Position numbers and translations under genes: made by a program. 64,000 bases of DNA from a virus. The notes below the pieces were generated by a model. The model worked only from the letters and a program-made list of their open reading frames with translations, was not told the origin of the DNA and ran no database searches. Positions 48,301-56,546 of this stretch are shown here, one piece after another. Position 1 is the stretch's first letter. Every line of letters starts with the position of its first letter. The stretch spans positions 1-64,000 of IMG/VR virus record IMGVR_UViG_3300010397_000046. The stretch is one strand, 5' to 3'.

Positions 48301-51300
48301 TGCTTGATTCATGTAATGAGCATTATCCAATTTCCGTAATGCTTCCATTCTTACCGCTAATTGATACTCTTTTGTTGCTTCACGAACCTTTTCATTCCGA
48401 ATTGTCAAAAGGGTCTGTTCGTCTTTGATAGACTGTGCTACCAAGTCAGCCCCTTTAAGCTGTAGCGTGTTTGCTGCAATAGCGGCAAGGTTCATGTCTT
48501 CCTGAATATCTAAAGCCTTCTTACGGCCTGTATTTTGCGCTTCCATGTCCTTTCGCTTTGAAATCACTTCAGACAACTTAGCTTCAGCCTGTGTTTCCTC
48601 AACTAACAACCTGTTATACTCTTTCCTTGCTGTATTCTTGCTTTCAGGTGTTGTGGCTGAAGCATAGGCATCGGCAGATGCATCCACTTGTCCCTTGATC
48701 GTATTTAATGTATCTTTGGCTTTATTGACTTCTGCTTTGGCTACTTTATCCTGTGACTCATACATCATTTGCTCATAATCTTTTTGGAACATTTGATAAG
48801 CGTTGTACTTATTACGCAGTTCTGTTATTTCTCTTGTGCTTGCTGATTTAACAAGCGAGAACTTAAATTCCAAATCTGCTAAATCCAACTTACGTTGTTC
48901 ATCCCGATACTCTTTATTCTGTGTTGCATTGTAGTTATTGATCCTATCTATTTCTTTTTGTGTCTTACTATCATCTTCAGGCTTTGGATCATTCGCTACA
49001 TATTTTGTTGCTGTTGAATTTCTTTGTTCAATAGCCTTCTTCATATCCAAAATTTTATTCGTTGTATCCCGTATCTGTATTTCCAATCCACGAACATTAT
49101 CTTTAGCATCAGTTGCATGTACTGATATTGCTTTTCCTGTATCTTTGAAAGAATCCCTTGTTTCTTTAATTGGGCCTCCCATTTGACGCAATTGCATCTG
49201 CATTCCAGCAAGTGCTAATTCTGAATCTCTGATTGCTTGTGCTTCTTCTACAGATGCTCCGATAACATCATGCGAACTAGCCATTCCTCCCCTAGTTCCA
49301 GTTTCCGTTGTTTTCTTATTTTCAAGTTCTTTGTTATGCTGTTTGATCTTTTCAGTAAGTCTTTCAATACTATGTTCCATTCCAGGGTCTAATGCATCTT
49401 TAGCATTGTTTCCCCAAATAGACCATGCCGTTGCACCTAACATCAATGCCGTTGTTACAGCACCTAAAGGCCCACCTAATCCCCCTATGATTGAAGCTAA
49501 CCCCCCTTTTGCTGCTGCAAGCCCACGACTTGCAATACTCGCTGAATTCGTTGCAATCGTGCTTGCCTCTATAGCGGCTGTTTCTGCTGCTGTTGCTGCT
49601 GTAGCGGCTATTTCTGCTGCAACCAATTGTGTTTGTGATGCTGCAAGCTGTTTCCCTAAAATAGCTGATTCATTCATTGCTGCATTATGTAATTTTGTTA
49701 TTCCGGTCAATTCTGTTTCAGCAACAGTCAATGATTGTATTGCTGCTTGTTCTGATTTGGAAAGCATCGTCAAACTTCTTTTCAAATTTGCTTCTTCTTT
49801 TTTCAAAGCAAGCTGTTCCACTTGTGATACTGACTTAATGTTTCCGAGATTACTTTGACGTACTGTTTCATATTCTGCTTCCGCTACAGCTAACTGTTGA
49901 GTTTCAATCTTTAATTGATTTTTCCAAGCAGCCTCTTCCATACTAAGAGCATTTAATTTTGATGAATTGCCAACGGAGTTCATCAATCTTTCTTTTTCTG
50001 TTGCAATCAATTCCAATTCAACTATTGTTTCATTTCTCTTTATCTGTGCTAACTCAACAGCCCTTGCAGCTTCACTTGATTGAACTACTGCTAATTCCTG
50101 GGCATTAGCTAATTGAGTAGCTACCGATGCTTGTCGTGCAGCATTTAATTCCAACTCTGCTTGTTTTGCTGCTACTTTATAAGCTGTTCTTTGCACTTCC
50201 GTTGCTGCTAATGCTGCATTTGCTTCCATCTGTGCTACATCATCACTTAAAGCCTGTACTCTTGCTCCATGTATTTCTTGTTCGGCAAGCAGACCAACTT
50301 TTAAAAACTGTGCTCTTGCGAGTTCTTCTTTTGCTGCTGCTGCTGTTACTACTGCTTTTTCTTTTTCCGTTTCCATTGCTAATCTAAGCTGTGTTAATCG
50401 AACTGATTCAGCCTCATAAACAGAGACAACACTAGCCCTTTGGGTAGCGTTAGCAGCAGTATTTTTTTCAGTTTCAACAGTCATCATGTTTTGCATAATT
50501 GTGCTTGCAGACATAATAACTTTATACCCAACGTAAGCCTCAACTACAAACTTGATTGCATCTGCATGTTCCCAAATAAACTTAGAAAACTGCACTATGT
50601 CATGAACAATGATCTGAATAGTTTGCCCAATTGATTTCATCTGGGATTCCCATTCAGGACTCATTTTCATTGTTTTGTTCTTTTCATCAATCGTAAACAT
50701 GGAAGCCGTTATCTCTTTCAATTCAAATTTGATAACGTCAAACATGCCTTCAAACATCTTACCGGATACTTGCTGTGACATATCCTTGAAGTTAGACCAC
50801 AAACCTTTCCATGTATTCATGGATGCTTCACCAGCTACACGGAAACCTTCAAGTCTGCCCATAAGGAATGTGAAAAGCCCTTCAGCATTTCCCTTGTACT
50901 CCGCTATATCTTCATTTCTCAATCCAAGAACAGTAGCAATACGGGAGTTTCTTGGATTGATTGTCCCAAGCAACAATGATCTTGTTTCTTCAGCCATCTG
51001 ATTAAACGGAAGTCCAATTGCTCCCGCTGCCTGAACCATTGCAAGTGTAAAGTCCATTACCTTTTGCTTATCGAATCCACGAGACATAGCCACAGGAAGG
51101 GTAGTTTGATAAGCTACTATCAATTCATCCAACGTGGCTATTGTTTTAAGGTTTGCAAAACGCAATTGATCTATAACCTGCAATGATTCATTTTGGGCAA
51201 CTTTCAATGCTGTTTGCCCTTGCAATACCTTCCCTGTTATTTGATCTATGTATGATCCTGAAACAAGAAAAGAGGATGCAATCCCCAATGTTGATGTTTC

Positions 51301-51570
51301 AATCAATCCCAAGTAGTTTAAGGACTCTTTCGCATAGTTCCCTAGTGCTTGTATTGCCGTAACAAGTCCATAGATTCCTACAGCCGCTCCAGCGATTCCA
51401 TACAGCACTTCTTTCATTTCAACTAAGTGTCTTTGTGTGTTGTCAGCACTATTTGAAATATCTTCAAGGGAACGCTGAACAACTCTGGCTCCAGTTTGAG
51501 CACCAGAGCCGTCTATCCCAACCCTTAGATAAGTTTCTTGCCCTGCTACGGCTCCAGTTGTGTCGCTCAT
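45370..51570 (-). CDS. Tape measure protein with a dockerin-like segment
   Basis: The 2066-residue protein is dominated by long Ala/Gln/Lys/Glu-rich helices, has a hydrophobic segment near residue 55 (EVLYGIAGAAVGIYGLVTAI) and another around 690 (GLASIIGGLGGPLGAVTTAL), and ends with the common FANGGITSGPSLAGEGSYNE tail of tape measure proteins. At about 0.15 nm per residue the tail would be near 310 nm. Just before the tail, residues 1963-1988 (FDINKDEVLDIKDALTYLK) match a dockerin/EF-hand calcium loop. That is unusual here and may aid assembly or cell-wall contact. Confidence 0.9.
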   Translation of the reverse strand: MSDTTGAVAGQETYLRVGIDGSGAQTGARVVQRSLEDISNSADNTQRHLVEMKEVLYGIAGAAVGIYGLVTAIQALGNYAKESLNYLGLIETSTLGIASSFLVSGSYIDQITGKVLQGQTALKVAQNESLQVIDQLRFANLKTIATLDELIVAYQTTLPVAMSRGFDKQKVMDFTLAMVQAAGAIGLPFNQMAEETRSLLLGTINPRNSRIATVLGLRNEDIAEYKGNAEGLFTFLMGRLEGFRVAGEASMNTWKGLWSNFKDMSQQVSGKMFEGMFDVIKFELKEITASMFTIDEKNKTMKMSPEWESQMKSIGQTIQIIVHDIVQFSKFIWEHADAIKFVVEAYVGYKVIMSASTIMQNMMTVETEKNTAANATQRASVVSVYEAESVRLTQLRLAMETEKEKAVVTAAAAKEELARAQFLKVGLLAEQEIHGARVQALSDDVAQMEANAALAATEVQRTAYKVAAKQAELELNAARQASVATQLANAQELAVVQSSEAARAVELAQIKRNETIVELELIATEKERLMNSVGNSSKLNALSMEEAAWKNQLKIETQQLAVAEAEYETVRQSNLGNIKSVSQVEQLALKKEEANLKRSLTMLSKSEQAAIQSLTVAETELTGITKLHNAAMNESAILGKQLAASQTQLVAAEIAATAATAAETAAIEASTIATNSASIASRGLAAAKGGLASIIGGLGGPLGAVTTALMLGATAWSIWGNNAKDALDPGMEHSIERLTEKIKQHNKELENKKTTETGTRGGMASSHDVIGASVEEAQAIRDSELALAGMQMQLRQMGGPIKETRDSFKDTGKAISVHATDAKDNVRGLEIQIRDTTNKILDMKKAIEQRNSTATKYVANDPKPEDDSKTQKEIDRINNYNATQNKEYRDEQRKLDLADLEFKFSLVKSASTREITELRNKYNAYQMFQKDYEQMMYESQDKVAKAEVNKAKDTLNTIKGQVDASADAYASATTPESKNTARKEYNRLLVEETQAEAKLSEVISKRKDMEAQNTGRKKALDIQEDMNLAAIAANTLQLKGADLVAQSIKDEQTLLTIRNEKVREATKEYQLAVRMEALRKLDNAHYMNQASLVGKNKTGEFATTGEETKNALAVERNAQNQIQEAIQRKIAAEEKYLSVQYNGTEQQKNAIADIARYQKESDDSRIESAQKVAKIKNDADTASWADVLSHAKKAVPQLAALEGVLVAVKKDYTVKNMDGTKNEMKSNMAMTSAYVGAAGGAFQALADTQDQTSRKGFETAKAFNLAAAVMSTAAGIMNQYSSGDPYTANFRAAIVAAVGAIQIAQIASTSFGGGGTVSNISAGSFSGGGSSTGGSVGGSIGAKYASVHDSMSEQMLSDIATNTKDTSLALGKVADGLIKISDLFSSGSFMSLLGGSLATENTENNKTSAFKLWSSTFKPMTYLSSLENFGKSALEIPGMLATGGLFGGMFGGEKSIEGLGISLALKGSQASARGYQSVKTDGGWFSGDSHDTSYVNTPELTGTIQKVVDSLMSTIYKASAVMGTKVDKGLLGQVSLPEVKIDTRGKTADEINKELEKWLESASNELAKTVIGLKDFAFYGENAFDALVRLSTALQSSNEGLEKIGATLIASTLTGANAAYKLQEMMGGAEKFASKVDDYFTSMFTDQEQAAMKAKQEQRQVNTAFAEMNAAYGKIAITHWGRANTFVDASMSIPKTNAEFIKLVDSLDLTTERGASLFAALMDIAPAFADIQKQAEELAQAVADSNNDLQSRFLKATGMTDQADLFDLQIAQQKEMKDYIAKGYDVAKLAKVQQLEYAAAVKKVADTIAASVKTLNDATRSATLTNASNAASVLKSIITGSLSSKSPETLYHESQAAFAAALAKGDKANIPALGQALLTASRQANASGAGYQADYLTVTKALGEQAGITGDITIDKLTQQISLLESIKTNTNITSIDLQKMIAQQTASNVMDMVIGNKPKDMSFDINKDEVLDIKDALTYLKIAAGLPGFANGGITSGPSLAGEGSYNEAVIPLPDGRNVGVKMTGKADNDEELAELKEQNKLLREVIKKLTDIESPLRRVVQKAA

Positions 51571-51579
51571 ATATTCACC

Positions 51580-52394
51580 CTATTTTGGAGATTTTTTTAA
51601 AACTTCTTGGAGGTAGGTGCTATCCATGGCTTGAATAATTAAAACTGATTCTTCTCTATCAGAAACATCAAAAATCAAATGTTCATCAAGCCACTTCAAA
51701 ATGTAAGGATAGGGTATTACTGATGCTGAAGCTGATGTATAATTTCTACTACTGCTTAATGTGTTGAATGCATCCATAAATCTTTGCTGCCAAGGAGTCA
51801 AAGTTGGGCGGCTTGCTAAGGCTGTGCCTGGCGTTATTTTGCCTTCAGCCTTAGCAAGCTGTGTCAACATTTCAAGTTTACTTCCCCAAGTTGCGTTCCA
51901 TTTGACAGCATTGGTTAGTTTTTTACTGCATCCTCAACAATGGCTGTTTTGAAGGTTGCAAAAGAATCAGCCTGTTTCTTAATGTCACGGAACAACCGGC
52001 GACCCTGCTTAAATACATGGGTGATGTTTTCCCTTGATACCGGAAGGATTGCAAAATCTTCCCCATAAATACCAGGCTTGAAGATCAGTTCACCGGATTC
52101 ATCACGCCCATCAGCTACAGACCATTCCTTGATGATCTTATCAGCAAATACAGCAATTACTATGTCTTCATATTCTTCATCGGAAACTAACTCCTGTTGA
52201 ATTCGGAAAGAAAGGGGCTTCAACCTTGCCCTGAGTGCTTCACGGTAATGAACATTGGAATCACCCGAATGCACAAACCGGATACGGAAAGCCCTGTCCA
52301 AATGCCCAGGAACAGGGTACTCGTTAATCTGCCCAATTTCGTTTTCTGCCTTGTCATTGATCGCAAACATTTCATACGGATTGACTGTGCTCAT
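51580..52394 (-). CDS. Tail assembly chaperone, -1 frameshift fusion (gpG-GT type)
   Basis: A -1 shift at the slippery heptamer AAAAAAC (51918-51924) joins the 159-residue chaperone frame to the frame ending at 51580. After the shift the sequence reads KKLTNAVKWNATWGSKLEML and continues into MLTQLAKAEGK, with no stop. This is the classic siphovirus arrangement in which a minority of ribosomes make a longer chaperone that binds both tail tube and tape measure. Position just before the tape measure gene fits. Confidence 0.85.
51915..52394 (-). CDS. Tail assembly chaperone, short form (gpG type)
   Basis: The start at 52394 (MSTVNPYEMFAINDKAENEI) follows GAGAGGATAC; the longer frame to 52481 is rejected. 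The 159-residue protein ends with FKTAIVEDAVKN at the slippery stop. It has the mixed alpha/beta look of siphophage tail chaperones: FRIRFVHSGDSNVHYREALR, then EEYEDIVIAVFADKIIKEWS. Major form of the frameshifted pair. Confidence 0.82.
   Translation of the reverse strand: MSTVNPYEMFAINDKAENEIGQINEYPVPGHLDRAFRIRFVHSGDSNVHYREALRARLKPLSFRIQQELVSDEEYEDIVIAVFADKIIKEWSVADGRDESGELIFKPGIYGEDFAILPVSRENITHVFKQGRRLFRDIKKQADSFATFKTAIVEDAVKN
51918..51924 (-). promoter_or_regulatory. Slippery site for programmed -1 frameshift
   Basis: On the minus strand the zero frame reads GTA AAA AAC TAA, so the heptamer A AAA AAC lies directly before the stop codon. This X XXY YYZ sequence is among the most efficient -1 shift sites in bacteria. 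No strong downstream hairpin was noticed. Confidence 0.85.
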
Positions 52395-52454
52395 TTTTGT
52401 ATCCTCTCTGTTGTTTGATTTTCTCCATAAGGAGAATCGAATTTGTTTTATGTT

Positions 52455-52480
52455 TGCAGGGGGATATTTCACCCCCTGCA
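52455..52480 (-). promoter_or_regulatory. G5/C5 hairpin after the tail tube gene
   Basis: TGCAGGGGG and CCCCCTGCA form a perfect 9-bp stem with an 8-base loop in the late transcript, between tail tube and chaperone genes. Further short stems surround it (ATTCTCC/GGAGAA, GGCGGGG/CCCCGCC) in the 171-base gap 52395-52565, which holds no gene. No U-tract follows, so mRNA stabilisation or partial attenuation is more likely than full termination. Confidence 0.65.
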
Positions 52481-52565
52481 ATCGTCCACCTACAATAAAA
52501 ATGGCGGTAAAGTGGATTGATTACTTCCACTGGCGGGGGAGGACGCCCACCCCGCCAAACCGTGA

Positions 52566-53774
52566 TTAAGTTACCTTGTCAATCTGAATCGGCATTCCAG
52601 CGAACATACCACCTGATGCAGAAGGGTTTCCTTCAAGATCAAAGGAAGCCATTACATCCTGATTTGGGCCTCCAGCGGTAATCTTGGGATTCATTATTGT
52701 TGCATTTGCAATTGTGAAGATGTAACCGGCTCCGGTACTATCAACGCCACGAAAAGCAACCATAGCTGCTGTTTCAGCAATGAATTCATCATACTGTGTG
52801 AAGTCTTTGAAATACAGTTCGATAGAACCGGATACTTCCATCAGACCTACGCCCATGCCAAGAGCATTTGCAGAGCCCATTCCATAAATACCCCTAGCAC
52901 TCTGCTGTGCCCATTTCAGATCAATCTTGTTGATTGTAGCATTGATTGCAGTTGCTCCACGATAGACTGTACCAAAACCCAGAACAGTATCAAACACATT
53001 GCCTGTTCCCGCAGCAAGTTGGGCGCCTGTAGAACCGTCTGTGGTGTTCTTTACCTGATCCTTACACAGAAAGGTAACACTTGTTTCAAAGAACCCGCCT
53101 AGCGCAGCAGAAACGCTGCCCCCAGTAGGCCATGCGCCGGGGTAATTCAGGAACATATTTGAAGCAAGCTGTTTCTGAAAATAGAAGGATTGGAAAGTTT
53201 CAGACATTCTTGCTGACTGTCCCGTAATCGTAACAGAATCACCAGCAGCTTTAGTGCTGCCTGGAGCTGGCTGAGTAGTAATAGACACGCCGGAAGACAT
53301 AGCCGTAATGAGATAATATCCATTGATTGCCGTTGCCGGAACTGCCTCTTGTGCTCCTGTAAATCCTTTGATACGAACCCACTGACCAACAAAGTAGTTA
53401 TTTGCCGCAGTAAACATTGCGCCTGTGAATGTAGATGCTGTTGCAGCAACCGTACTAACACCAGCAGAAGCAGCAAGAGCCGTGGTAGGTGTAGCAGCCA
53501 TAGAAGCAGCAAGAATATCAAACGGGGTTGCCGTTGATAGTCCCATCTTCATGTCACCCTTAGTCTCAACCTTAGTAGTGACAGCAGCCGAAACCTGTCC
53601 AGTAGCATTGATTTCACTAGGCCGGTTACGGGTTTTTGTCTGTACAAATCCTTCAGATTCAATACGAATCTGTTGGAACTGTACAGCCGGTTTTGTTCCC
53701 CATGTAGCTTCAGGGGCATACGACAAGAGAATGTCATTTGTTGCAATTGCCGCTGAATACCCAGTAGTTGCCAT
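52566..53774 (-). CDS. Major tail tube protein
   Basis: The 402-residue protein begins MATTGYSAAIATNDILLSYA and contains the ETSVTFLCKD and GSIELYFKD strands typical of phage tail tube proteins (GxxxxxxDxxxxYAxExTWGTxP start, then repeated beta strands). A Ser/Thr/Ala-rich insertion (95-180) may be an exposed Ig-like or decoration domain. The gene is followed by a hairpin expected to stabilise its message, fitting an abundant protein. Confidence 0.88.
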   Translation of the reverse strand: MATTGYSAAIATNDILLSYAPEATWGTKPAVQFQQIRIESEGFVQTKTRNRPSEINATGQVSAAVTTKVETKGDMKMGLSTATPFDILAASMAATPTTALAASAGVSTVAATASTFTGAMFTAANNYFVGQWVRIKGFTGAQEAVPATAINGYYLITAMSSGVSITTQPAPGSTKAAGDSVTITGQSARMSETFQSFYFQKQLASNMFLNYPGAWPTGGSVSAALGGFFETSVTFLCKDQVKNTTDGSTGAQLAAGTGNVFDTVLGFGTVYRGATAINATINKIDLKWAQQSARGIYGMGSANALGMGVGLMEVSGSIELYFKDFTQYDEFIAETAAMVAFRGVDSTGAGYIFTIANATIMNPKITAGGPNQDVMASFDLEGNPSASGGMFAGMPIQIDKVT

Positions 53775-53971
53775 TATTCAATCCCTCCTTTTTCAATTTG
53801 CTCTACTTTCATTTTTAATTTTGGCTGTTCAGGGTCTTGTGCTTGTTTGGCTTTTCCTGTGGCAATCAAAAAATTTTCCGTTCCGATTGACAAGTTCAAA
53901 ATTTCCCCTACTTCCACAATGATGCTTTCTCTATCAACTTCAACCAACTGTTTTTCCAACATTTCAATCAT
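53774..53971 (-). CDS. Small hypothetical structural-operon protein (65 aa)
   Basis: Begins MIEMLEKQLVEVDRESIIVE behind AAAGGAGAAAACAC. Acidic and helical, between the tail terminator and tail tube genes. It shares the last base of its stop with the tube gene start. Not recognised. Confidence 0.55.
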   Translation of the reverse strand: MIEMLEKQLVEVDRESIIVEVGEILNLSIGTENFLIATGKAKQAQDPEQPKLKMKVEQIEKGGIE

Positions 53972-53985
53972 GTGTTTTCTCCTTT

Positions 53986-54387
53986 CTAAATTTGTTCATC
54001 CCGATAAAATGGAACTGACACATTTACTTGAAACCAACCATCCGAGTTTCCTACTATCTTAACCTTTGCCGCCCTGCAACGTACATTAACTCCACACCAA
54101 TTATGAAAATATGAAATTAACTGATCCGCTAATGTTAATGCTTGAGTATCACCTTTATCCTGTACTACAAACACCTGAAAATAAATAATTCCAAAATATC
54201 GTATTGTTGACGGAGTGCTTCCCAAATTAATCTGATTCGCTTCACCGTCATTAATAGAAAGCCTAATCCAAGGTGCTTGCGGATTAGGGGGTGTGAATTC
54301 CTTGTTAGGCCATGCTATCGGGGTTGTACTTCCCCAAGCATCATACAGCCTTTTCCTAATTTCGTTGTGTTGTGAGAGATATGACAT
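53986..54387 (-). CDS. Tail terminator protein (DUF4128-like)
   Basis: In this 133-residue protein EIRKRLYDAWGSTTPIAWPN and APWIRLSINDGEANQINLGS match the start of siphophage tail terminators, with a later alpha/beta domain (IIYFQVFVVQDKGDTQALTL). The tail terminator caps the tube and joins tail to head. It lies between gp10-like and tube genes, as usual. Confidence 0.75.
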   Translation of the reverse strand: MSYLSQHNEIRKRLYDAWGSTTPIAWPNKEFTPPNPQAPWIRLSINDGEANQINLGSTPSTIRYFGIIYFQVFVVQDKGDTQALTLADQLISYFHNWCGVNVRCRAAKVKIVGNSDGWFQVNVSVPFYRDEQI

Positions 54388-54819
54388 TTATTTTAACCCG
54401 TTGACGTATCCTTGGAGGTCGTTTAATGCGCCTTCAACCATTCCGTTAGGTGCTTGTGTACTATGACCGTCTTCAAGAGCAAGAATATAAGGGACGTTGT
54501 TATATACCCAAATTATTCCAAAAGGTTTTGCCTGTGCTAACACACTTGCAATGTTAAAGGTTGGGAGATTAGCTCTAACCCCTTTTCCTGGATAACTACC
54601 TATGACACCTTTTCCTGGTGATCCTATACTCATTGCCCAATTTGCTCTTGCCCATCCGGTATCAACTGGGTGATTAGGCATGTTGGAGTTTCTTACAACT
54701 ATAAGCTGATGTAGTCTTTTTGCTAAATTGACCTGCAAACGCAAATGATTCTTTGGGGTAACTACCTCATAGAATCGTTTTAAATCCATCTTAAAATTTG
54801 CGAGATTTGCTATCGTCAT
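54388..54819 (-). CDS. HK97 gp10-like head-tail joining protein
   Basis: This 143-residue protein has the family pattern: an N-terminal helix (LKRFYEVVTPKNHLRLQVNL), then PVDTGWARANW and a later YNNVPYILALEDGHSTQAPN, the loop with 'G...Y...vE.G' typical of gp10-like proteins. It joins the connector to the tail. Its gene abuts the tail terminator gene without a gap. Confidence 0.8.
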   Translation of the reverse strand: MTIANLANFKMDLKRFYEVVTPKNHLRLQVNLAKRLHQLIVVRNSNMPNHPVDTGWARANWAMSIGSPGKGVIGSYPGKGVRANLPTFNIASVLAQAKPFGIIWVYNNVPYILALEDGHSTQAPNGMVEGALNDLQGYVNGLK

Positions 54820-54820
54820 T

Positions 54821-55216
54821 TTATTTCCTTATCTGCATCACATAAAGAACATTGCTTGAACCGGATTTCAAAGGAGTTACAAAAATCACGTTGTACTCAA
54901 ATCCTGATTCATTTATCAATACATCTGTTGGGTGCTTTGGAACTACATCCAATTCTTTTGCAGAAAGAAAACACATTTCATCATCTTTTTGGATAAGTGT
55001 TTCTTTCAGCGTTGTTGTGCCGTAAAACTGATTTGCTGATGTTCTTGTAATAAATTGAATCAAACCAAAACATGGATGCGTTGTAACTGTGTCTGGATCG
55101 GTCGTTCCCGTATCAGGATGATACTGACCAGGGATTGTGCGTTTCAACGTCATAGACGTTCCGTATCGCTTAACCAAATAACTTGCCCTGTCGATCATCC
55201 TAGTAGTGAAACTCAT
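54821..55216 (-). CDS. Head completion/connector protein
   Basis: This 131-residue protein starts MSFTTRMIDRASYLVKRYGT and has SMTLKRTIPGQYHPDTGTTD, the N-terminal beta hairpin pattern of SPP1 gp16-like stopper proteins ('G..v.l.r...g.yd..tG'). It overlaps the upstream connector gene by ATGA. Stopper role inferred from pattern and position. Confidence 0.65.
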   Translation of the reverse strand: MSFTTRMIDRASYLVKRYGTSMTLKRTIPGQYHPDTGTTDPDTVTTHPCFGLIQFITRTSANQFYGTTTLKETLIQKDDEMCFLSAKELDVVPKHPTDVLINESGFEYNVIFVTPLKSGSSNVLYVMQIRK

Positions 55217-55644
55217 GATAGCAAATCTCCTGTTCCTATAAGGTCATTCATACCGATTGTAAAGTTTGGGCCGGTCAATGATGAATCAGATGCTTGTGAT
55301 GCTTTATCGTTTACATCAATTCCACCCGCATATACTTCCATAGAACCTTTGGAAGATGCTTTCATGTTTAACTGCTTTACTCGAAGAGAATACATCTTTA
55401 CTCTGTTGTTATAACTAACTTTGATTGGGCCGAGTTCTTCTGAATCAGCAAGAGTGGAAAAATATGTTGCTATGTTGTCGGCTACTGTTGCAGCAGCAGC
55501 ATATATATTTGAATTCTGTTCCAATGCCCAATCTATTTCTTCATCAGTTGCTAATTTTTCCCCATCAGATTTTGTATCTCCAATGAGAAATCTTACGGCG
55601 TCCTTTGAAGAAGTTTTTGGATTTCCTGAATACGTCCAAGACAT
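55213..55644 (-). CDS. Head-tail adaptor (connector) protein
   Basis: In this 143-residue protein MSWTYSGNPKTSSKDAVRFL and GDTKSDGEKLATDEEIDWAL match the phage adaptor family ('YSGdP..s..davRfliGDtd....ql.DeEi'). A helical C-terminal domain follows. It binds below the portal. Start behind AAGGAAGGTGAGAT. Confidence 0.8.
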   Translation of the reverse strand: MSWTYSGNPKTSSKDAVRFLIGDTKSDGEKLATDEEIDWALEQNSNIYAAAATVADNIATYFSTLADSEELGPIKVSYNNRVKMYSLRVKQLNMKASSKGSMEVYAGGIDVNDKASQASDSSLTGPNFTIGMNDLIGTGDLLS

Positions 55645-55659
55645 ATCTCACCTTCCTTC

Positions 55660-55683
55660 AGGGGCGGTGCAATTACCGCCCCT
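55660..55683 (-). promoter_or_regulatory. G-rich intercistronic hairpin in late operon
   Basis: AGGGGCGGT and ACCGCCCCT form a perfect 9-bp stem with a 6-base loop between the gene at 55696 and the adaptor gene. No U-tract follows. It is one of three hairpins that each follow a likely abundant structural gene. Confidence 0.65.
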
Positions 55684-55695
55684 ACATCATTGATC

Positions 55696-56148
55696 TTAAC
55701 CGTAATCAGGAGTAACAAGTTTGCGAGACACTACAGCCAGTCCCGTTGCAGGGACGTTAGCAGCAATATAAACAAGGGACTTTGCTGTGTCAGTAATTTC
55801 AAGGGTGAAAGAACCATCCACAAGGGTAGTTATATCCATTGATTTCTTTGCTGTCATTGCTCCAAGAACTGTTCCCGAAGCGGCTTTAGCCTGTACTGTG
55901 CCTGTTGCTGTAGCTGCACAAAGCCCAGCGCCAGCCGCATCATCAGAAAGCCAAAGAGCAAGATTAAAAAGACCTGCAATAGGATTTCCATCCTTATTGG
56001 ACATTTGCAGTTTTACGTTACAAATGTTTGCAGCACCGGCAGTAATTGTGTAAATGATATTGGAGGGGATTTCTTTACCGGCAAGGAACAGGGCACCAAA
56101 TGCGGCTCTGCCTCGTTCACGAATTGTAAAACCTTTGTTGTTAGCCAT
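55696..56148 (-). CDS. Probable capsid decoration or accessory structural protein (150 aa)
   Basis: Starts MANNKGFTIRERGRAAFGAL behind GGAGGGTTAAACA. The sequence is Ala/Gly/Thr-rich and all-beta in appearance (MDITTLVDGSFTLEITDTAK, YIAANVPATG), like external head proteins. Its mRNA is followed by a strong hairpin, like those of the capsid and tube genes, which supports high expression. No family recognised. Confidence 0.55.
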   Translation of the reverse strand: MANNKGFTIRERGRAAFGALFLAGKEIPSNIIYTITAGAANICNVKLQMSNKDGNPIAGLFNLALWLSDDAAGAGLCAATATGTVQAKAASGTVLGAMTAKKSMDITTLVDGSFTLEITDTAKSLVYIAANVPATGLAVVSRKLVTPDYG

Positions 56149-56171
56149 TGTTTAACCCTCCTTTGGGGGAG

Positions 56172-56477
56172 TTACTTTGTACGGCTGGACTTCTTCACAG
56201 CCGGAGGTGTTCTATGTGATTTATGTTCTGCTTTCGCTTCCACTTTCTTTTCTGTTGCTTTCTTTGCGGAATGAAGCCGCTTTTCAGCATCTTCCGGTGG
56301 GCCGTACCATTCAATTTTGTGAAGTTCAAAGAGTGCCTTTCGGTTCGCAAGAGGCCATTTCATTGCTTGTTCAGCAGAAATCTCCGCACCGACAATAAAG
56401 GGAACGTCAGCTTTGAATGGGGCTAAACAACGACCTCCAAATTCTCCAAATTTATGTATTGGGAAATTATCTTTCAT
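56172..56477 (-). CDS. Small basic structural-operon protein (101 aa)
   Basis: The start at 56477 (MKDNFPIHKFGEFGGRCLAP) follows AGGAGTGACACAA and is preferred over the frame start at 56519, which lies inside the hairpin region after the capsid gene. The last 35 residues are Lys/Ala-rich (SAKKATEKKVEAKAEHKSHR), a possible DNA-facing tail. Function unknown. Confidence 0.55.
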   Translation of the reverse strand: MKDNFPIHKFGEFGGRCLAPFKADVPFIVGAEISAEQAMKWPLANRKALFELHKIEWYGPPEDAEKRLHSAKKATEKKVEAKAEHKSHRTPPAVKKSSRTK

Positions 56478-56503
56478 TTGTGTCACTCCTTTCATAAAAT
56501 CAT

Positions 56504-56527
56504 GAGGGGGCATTTTCACACCCCCTC
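56504..56527 (-). promoter_or_regulatory. G5/C5 hairpin after the major capsid gene
   Basis: GAGGGGG and CCCCCTC form a 7-bp stem with a 10-base loop, 20 bases after the capsid stop. The 5' side of the loop in the transcript (GGGGGTGTGAAAATG) resembles the one after the tail tube gene (GGGGGTGAAATAT). No U-tract follows. Confidence 0.65.
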
Positions 56528-56546
56528 TATAAGTTCCAAAATGTTA

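Noticed and set aside
45491-51001. Several plus-strand frames of 60-175 codons opposite the tape measure gene
   Set aside because: They are antisense shadows of Ala-rich coding sequence and lack ribosome-binding sites.
52455-52480. Intrinsic terminator after the tail tube gene
   Set aside because: There is no U-run after the stem on the minus transcript and essential late genes lie downstream, so full termination here is unlikely.
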